Assembly: GCF_022179725.1 (NCBI RefSeq)
Contig: NZ_BPRC01000006.1
Location: 1-64,000 of the forward strand
Source: Methylorubrum aminovorans
GTDB taxonomy: Bacteria; Pseudomonadota; Alphaproteobacteria; Rhizobiales; Beijerinckiaceae
Direction of reading: 5' to 3'
DNA length: 64,000 nt
The position numbers and the translations under genes were made by a program. Each line of letters opens with the position of its first letter. The first letter of the stretch is position 1. Below, piece by piece: positions 59,217 through 64,000 of the stretch. The notes under the pieces were generated by a model that was not told the DNA's origin, did not search any database, and saw nothing but the letters and a program-made list of their open reading frames with translations.

Positions 59217-60944
59217 ATGCGTGTTCTCTACGCCTCCGCCCTGCGGACGGCTCTCCTGGCGTTTGGCCTCTGGGCCGGTGCGCCGACGCTCGCCGTCGCC
59301 CATGAGGGGCACGACCACGGCAACGAGGCGCAGGCTCCGGCGGCGGCTACAGCGCCGCGCAGTACGTCGAGCACCGACGCGCTCGAATTGGTCGCCATCG
59401 TCCGAAGCGGCCGCTTGGCCGTGTTCCTCGACCGTGTGGGCACCAACGAGCCTGTGACGGACGCCGTCGTCCGAGCCGAGACGCCGGACGGCTCCCTCAC
59501 CGCCTCGCCCATGCCGGACGGCAGCTACGCGGTCGATGCACATTGGAGCCTGCACCCCGGCGAGCACGAGGTGCTCTTCACCGTGACCGCGGCAGGCTCA
59601 ACCGACATGTTTCCGGTCACGTTGACGGTGCGGGAGGCACCGCCGCCGAAGTCTGAGGCGGGTGTCTCCGCGTGGGCATCCGGCCTCGCCGCGGCCCACG
59701 ACTTTCAGCGCCACCTGAAGGAGGCCGACCCGCTGCCGCTGGCCATCGGCGGCACCGGCTTCCTTCTCGGCATCGCGGTCACGCTCCTGATGAAGGGGCG
59801 CCGTTACTTGCCGGCCACTGCCCTCGTCGCCCTCATCGTCGCCCTCGCGTTCGCGCCGCGCGCCTTCGCGGGCGAGGGGCACGGTCACGGGAGTGCCCCC
59901 GGATCGCAAACCACCCTCATGGCCGCCCCGGCGCCGGCGGGACAGGACTTGGCGCGACGTCAACCGGACGGGTCGATCTTCGTGCCCAAGCCCACCCAGA
60001 GGGTACTGGCCGTGCGCACGGTGGTGACATCCTCCGACATCATGCGCCGCACCGTCGAGCTGCCGGGGCGCATCGTGCCCGATCCGAGTGCCAGCGGGGT
60101 CGTGCAGTCCTCGGTCGGCGGCCGGCTCTCGCCGCCGGAATCCGGGATCTTCCCGCGGCTCGGCACGCGGGTGCGCAAGGGCGAGGTGCTGGCCTATGTC
60201 ACGCCGCCGGTGCAGGCGGTCGACGCCTCCGACATGCGCCAACGCCAGGGCGAACTCGACCAGCAGATCGCAGTCACGGAGCGACGGGTCGAACGTTACC
60301 GCAAGCTCGCACCGGGCGGCGCCGTATCGCAGGTGCAACTGGAGGACGCCCAGGCCGAGCTGAAGGGTCTGCTCGACCGCCGCGCCGCCCTCGACACAAT
60401 CCGCCAGCAGCCCGAAGCACTCAAGGCGCCGGTCGACGGCGTGATCGCCGAGGCGACCGCCGTGGCCGGGCAGATGGCGAGCCCCGGCGTGCAGGTGTTC
60501 CAGATCGTCGACCCGACCCGCCTCTGGATCGAGGCGCTGAGCTTCGACGCCCTCACCGGCGGCCAGCACGCCACCGCCCGCCTTGCCGACGGTCGCATGC
60601 TGCGCCTCGCCTACATGGGCGCAGGGCTCGCCGACCGCAGCCAAGCCGTGCCGATGCACTTCGCCGTCGAAGGCGCGCCGTCGGAACTGCGGACCGGGCA
60701 GTTCGTCACCGTGCTGGCCGCAACCGACGCACAGCAGAAGGGGTTGGCGCTTCCGCGCATGAGCGTGGTGCGTGGCGGCAACGGCCAAAGCATCGTCTAC
60801 GAGCACACCGCGCCGGAGCGCTTCGAGCCCCGCGAGGTGCGGGTCGAGCCGCTCGATGCGGGGCAGGTGCTGGTCGTCTCCGGGCTCGCCGCGGGCAAGC
60901 GGATCGTGACCCAAGGCGCCGAACTCCTCAACCAGGTCCGCTGA
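59217..60944 (+). CDS. RND periplasmic adaptor, paralogue of 17433-19172
   Basis: A 575-aa protein, collinear with the adaptor at 17433-19172. It has a signal, HEGHDHGN, an Ig-like periplasmic part (ALELVAIVRSGRLAVFLDRV), hydrophobic segments (IGGTGFLLGIAVTLLM), a second HGHGS stretch, and the HlyD core (GRIVPDPSASGVVQSSVGGR, VDGVIAEATAVAGQMAS). The extra membrane domain is shared only by these two. The GAGGAGG in the next gene's leader follows immediately, so the two are cotranscribed. Confidence 0.9.
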   Translation: MRVLYASALRTALLAFGLWAGAPTLAVAHEGHDHGNEAQAPAAATAPRSTSSTDALELVAIVRSGRLAVFLDRVGTNEPVTDAVVRAETPDGSLTASPMPDGSYAVDAHWSLHPGEHEVLFTVTAAGSTDMFPVTLTVREAPPPKSEAGVSAWASGLAAAHDFQRHLKEADPLPLAIGGTGFLLGIAVTLLMKGRRYLPATALVALIVALAFAPRAFAGEGHGHGSAPGSQTTLMAAPAPAGQDLARRQPDGSIFVPKPTQRVLAVRTVVTSSDIMRRTVELPGRIVPDPSASGVVQSSVGGRLSPPESGIFPRLGTRVRKGEVLAYVTPPVQAVDASDMRQRQGELDQQIAVTERRVERYRKLAPGGAVSQVQLEDAQAELKGLLDRRAALDTIRQQPEALKAPVDGVIAEATAVAGQMASPGVQVFQIVDPTRLWIEALSFDALTGGQHATARLADGRMLRLAYMGAGLADRSQAVPMHFAVEGAPSELRTGQFVTVLAATDAQQKGLALPRMSVVRGGNGQSIVYEHTAPERFEPREVRVEPLDAGQVLVVSGLAAGKRIVTQGAELLNQVR

Positions 60945-60956
60945 GGAGGCCAACCC

Positions 60957-63900
60957 GTGTTCACGCTCCTCGTCACGCAATCCCTGCGCAACCGCCTCCT
61001 CGTACTGGCGCTTGCCGCGGTGCTCGTCATCTACGGTGCCTTCACCGCGACCAAGCTTCCGGTCGACGTATTCCCGGACCTCAATCGGCCGACGGTGACG
61101 ATCATGACCGAGGCCGAGGGACTCGCCCCCCAGGAGGTCGAGCAGCTCGTCACGTTCCCGGTCGAGACGCAGATGAACGGCCTGCCGGGCGTGACCCGGG
61201 TGCGTTCCGTGTCCGGCGTCGGCCTCTCGGTGATCTACGTCGAGTTCGACTGGGGCACCGACATCTACCGCAACCGCCAGCAGGTCGCCGAGCGCCTCGC
61301 GATGGTGCGCCCGCAACTACCCCCAAACGTCAACCCGATGATGGGTCCGGTCTCCTCGATCATGGGCCAGATCGTGATGGTCGCCCTCAACGGCGGCACG
61401 GTCTCGCCGATGCAATTGCGGGAACTCGCCGACTTCACCATCCGACCACGCCTGCTCTCGATCCCCGGCGTCGCCCAGGTGATCCCGATGGGCGGCGAGG
61501 TGCGCCAGTTCCGCGTCGCGCCCCAGCCCACGGCCCTGCGGGCGCTCGGCGTCACCCATGGCCAACTGGAGACGGCGCTGGCTCAGTTCGGCACCAACAC
61601 CGGCGGCGGCTTCACCGACCAGTACGCCCGCGAGTACCTGATCCGGAACCTCGGCCGGAGCATGAGCCTCGACGACCTGCGCAACATGGTCGTCGCCACC
61701 GTCAACGGCCGACCGATCTACCTGCGGCAGGTGGCCGAGGTCTCCTTCGCGGCCCGGGTGAAGCGGGGTGATGCCGGTTACATGGGCGCGCCCGCGGTCG
61801 TGGTCTCGGTCGAGAAGCAGCCGGCCGTCGACACGGTGCGGCTCACCCGCGAGGTCGAGACGGCCCTCGCGGAGATCACCGCCAGCCTGAACGCCTGCGG
61901 CCCCGACGCGGGCAAGGGCAGCTCGGATCGGACGGGTCCGTCCGTGGCCGAACCCGTCGGCGAGGCATGCGCCTTCAAGGGCGTGCGCGCCGACCAGCTC
62001 ATCTTCCGGCAGGCGAACTTCATCGAGACCTCGATACGCAACGTCGAGACGGTGCTGATGGAGGCCGTCGTCGTCGTCGCGGTGGTGCTGTTCGCCTTCC
62101 TCTTGAACGTGCGCACCACCGCGATCTCGCTCACGGCGATCCCGGTCTCGATCCTGGCGACCGCGGTCGTGTTCCACCTCGCCGGGCTGTCGATCAATAC
62201 GATGACCCTTGGCGGCCTCGCCATCGCCATCGGCGAACTCGTCGACGACGCGGTGGTCGACGTCGAAAACATTTTTCGGAGACTCGGCGAGAACCGTAAA
62301 GCGGGTAACCCCAAAAGCGTCTTCACAGTCGTGGTAGAGGCCTCGAACGAGGTGCGCTCCGGCATCGTCTACGCCACTATGGTGATCGTGCTGGTGTTCG
62401 TGCCGCTCTTCGCCCTGTCGGGCATCGAGGGCCGGCTCTTCGCCCCGCTGGGTCAGGCCTACATCGTCTCGATCCTGGCGAGCCTCCTCGTCTCCATCAC
62501 CCTGACGCCGGTGCTGGCCTACTACCTGCTGCCGGGCCTCAAGCGACTGGAGGAGCATGACAGCCAATTCCTCAAGTGGCTTAAGCGCGGGAACGCCGCC
62601 CTGCTGCGCGGCCTGCTCGGGCATGGCCGGCCGGTCATGGCGGTCGCCGGTCTGGCGGTGGCGGCGGCCGGGCTCGCGGCGACCTTCCTGCCACGCACCT
62701 TCCTGCCGCCGTTCAACGAGGGCTCGTTCACGGTCAACATGACCTTCAACCCCGGCATCTCGCTGGCCGAGAGCAACCGGATCGGACTGGTGGCGGAACG
62801 GCTGCTCCTGGAGATGCAGGACGTGAAGTCCATCGGTCGCCGCACCGGCCGGGCCGAGCTCGACGAGCACGCGGAAGGCGTCCACTCCTCCGACCTTGAG
62901 ATCGACCTGAAGCCGGGGTCGCGACCCAAGCCCGAACTCGTCACCGACATCCGCGGGCGCCTCGCGGTGCTGCCCGTCAGCGTCAACGTCGGCCAGCCGA
63001 TCTCGCACCGGCTCGACCACATGCTCTCGGGCGTGCGCGCCGAGATCGCGCTCAAGATCTTCGGCGAGGATCTCGACACCCTGCGCGCGCTCGCCGAGGA
63101 CACGAGGGCGCGGCTCTCGGACATCCCCGGCCTCGCCGACCTCCAGGTCGAGAAGCAGGTGCTCATCCCCCAGTTGGAAATTCGCGTCGACTATGCCCGC
63201 GCGGCCCTCTACGGCGTCCAACCCGCGGCCCTGGTCGAGCAGTTGAGCCGCCTGTCGAACGGGCAGGTGGTCTCGCGGGTGGTGGACGGCTACCGCCGCT
63301 TCGACGTGGTGATGCGCCTCTCCGACACGATGCGCACGACCCAGCGCCTCGGCGACCTCCTCATCGAGACCCCGTCCGGCTGGGTGCCGGCCCGCCAGAT
63401 CGCCGACATCCGCGAGACCGACGGGCCGAACCAGATCCTGCGCGAGAACGCCCGGCGCCGCATCGTCGTGCAGGCCAACACCCAACCCGGCTCCGACATG
63501 GGAAAGATCGTCCAGGCCATCCAGGAGAAGGTCGCCGCGGCGAACTTGCCCAACGGGTACGCCACGAGCCTGGAGGGCTCTTTCCAGGCCCAGGCAGAGG
63601 CGAGCCGGACCATCGGCCTGCTGTCGCTGCTCTCCCTCGCCCTGGTCTTCGCGCTGCTCTACTCCCGTTACCGCTCGGTCGTCTTCACGCTGATCATCCT
63701 AGGCAGCATCCCGCTCGCCCTGATCGGCTCGGTGGCCGCCCTTTGGATAGCCGGGCAACCACTCTCGGTCGCCTCGATGATCGGCTTCATCACGCTGACC
63801 GGCATCGCCACCCGCAACGGCATCCTCAAGATCAGCCACTACCTGAACCTTGCCATCCACGAGGGCATGCCGTTCGGGCGCGACCTCGTCATCCGCGGCA

Positions 63901-64000
63901 GCTTGGAGCGGCTGGCGCCGGTCCTGATGACGGCGCTCTCGGCGGGCGTCGCCCTGGTGCCGCTGATGATCGGCGCCGACGCGCCGGGCAAGGAGATCCT
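60957..64000 (+). CDS. Heavy-metal RND efflux pump, paralogue of 14271-17420 (cut by window end)
   Basis: GTG start at 60957, with GAGGAGG about 8 bases upstream. About 1014 codons are visible of an expected 1050 or so. It begins [20 protein letters not shown] and keeps [17 protein letters not shown] and [21 protein letters not shown] segment after residue 300 ([20 protein letters not shown]...) is longer than in the paralogue. The final C-terminal helices lie beyond the window. It is collinear with the pump at 14271 and forms an operon with the adaptor and the small PEPPRTFA protein. Confidence 0.92.
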   Translation, partial: MFTLLVTQSLRNRLLVLALAAVLVIYGAFTATKLPVDVFPDLNRPTVTIMTEAEGLAPQEVEQLVTFPVETQMNGLPGVTRVRSVSGVGLSVIYVEFDWGTDIYRNRQQVAERLAMVRPQLPPNVNPMMGPVSSIMGQIVMVALNGGTVSPMQLRELADFTIRPRLLSIPGVAQVIPMGGEVRQFRVAPQPTALRALGVTHGQLETALAQFGTNTGGGFTDQYAREYLIRNLGRSMSLDDLRNMVVATVNGRPIYLRQVAEVSFAARVKRGDAGYMGAPAVVVSVEKQPAVDTVRLTREVETALAEITASLNACGPDAGKGSSDRTGPSVAEPVGEACAFKGVRADQLIFRQANFIETSIRNVETVLMEAVVVVAVVLFAFLLNVRTTAISLTAIPVSILATAVVFHLAGLSINTMTLGGLAIAIGELVDDAVVDVENIFRRLGENRKAGNPKSVFTVVVEASNEVRSGIVYATMVIVLVFVPLFALSGIEGRLFAPLGQAYIVSILASLLVSITLTPVLAYYLLPGLKRLEEHDSQFLKWLKRGNAALLRGLLGHGRPVMAVAGLAVAAAGLAATFLPRTFLPPFNEGSFTVNMTFNPGISLAESNRIGLVAERLLLEMQDVKSIGRRTGRAELDEHAEGVHSSDLEIDLKPGSRPKPELVTDIRGRLAVLPVSVNVGQPISHRLDHMLSGVRAEIALKIFGEDLDTLRALAEDTRARLSDIPGLADLQVEKQVLIPQLEIRVDYARAALYGVQPAALVEQLSRLSNGQVVSRVVDGYRRFDVVMRLSDTMRTTQRLGDLLIETPSGWVPARQIADIRETDGPNQILRENARRRIVVQANTQPGSDMGKIVQAIQEKVAAANLPNGYATSLEGSFQAQAEASRTIGLLSLLSLALVFALLYSRYRSVVFTLIILGSIPLALIGSVAALWIAGQPLSVASMIGFITLTGIATRNGILKISHYLNLAIHEGMPFGRDLVIRGSLERLAPVLMTALSAGVALVPLMIGADAPGKEI

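Overview
The window is GC-rich DNA that looks like an accessory region (plasmid, island or variable chromosomal segment) of an alphaproteobacterium. The protein style and the many PAS/LOV/HisKA_2 kinases suggest Methylobacteriaceae (Methylobacterium/Methylorubrum). This is an impression from recalled families, not a search result. Three themes alternate: a ubiquitin-like conjugation locus, several metal-resistance operons, and a signalling/defence section with decayed genes.

Region 1 (1-9.75 kb, plus strand). After about 1.2 kb without a convincing gene and a small orphan gene, six tightly packed genes form one unit. They are a sigma-70-like factor, a small partner protein, a GTG-started 1143-aa fusion of an IrrE/ImmA-type zinc peptidase with a UvrD-like helicase and an AddB-like Cys-cluster C-terminus, a multiubiquitin/E2-like fusion, a JAB(JAMM)/ThiF-E1 fusion, and a DUF6527-like zinc-knuckle protein. 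This is the most interesting locus in the window: a candidate ubiquitin-like modification and DNA-processing (probably anti-mobile-element) system.

Region 2 (9.76-35.9 kb). This is a metal-resistance block. On the minus strand a copper-type operon runs from a Cys-rich exported protein through an RND adaptor and pump, three small periplasmic proteins and a P1B ATPase with YHS and CPMHP domains. A czc-like adaptor follows on the plus strand, with its pump gene reduced to a pseudogene. An HMA (CopZ-like) remnant lies in the divergent intergenic region. Next comes a pbr/cad-like block: a divergent MerR regulator with a textbook operator, then P1B ATPase, LspA, L,D-transpeptidase and CcdA. After a NYN-domain gene, a second cus-type cluster (DUF411, CusA, CusB, FixH/YtkA-like, Met/Cys-rich exported protein) closes the block.

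Region 3 (36-51.5 kb). Sensing and envelope: two large hybrid kinases (one with an intact LOV photoreceptor cysteine motif), a PAS-PAS-HisKA_2 kinase, a 36-base poly-C tract, a PAP2 phosphatase, three paralogous multi-pass membrane proteins (one frameshifted), and an OmpR/QseC-type two-component pair.

Region 4 (52-58.3 kb, minus strand). A defence-like island: an AbiEi-like/Fic fusion with its own promoter, then three consecutive damaged genes. These are a 173-codon gene with an in-frame TGA, a 5'-truncated deoxycytidylate-deaminase-like fragment, and an OLD-like ATPase/TOPRIM gene with an in-frame TAG. A DUF2235 hydrolase lies upstream of them.

Region 5 (58.7 kb to the end, plus strand). 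A second copy of the region-2 metal operon (small PEPPRTFA-ending exported protein, adaptor, pump); the pump gene runs off the window.
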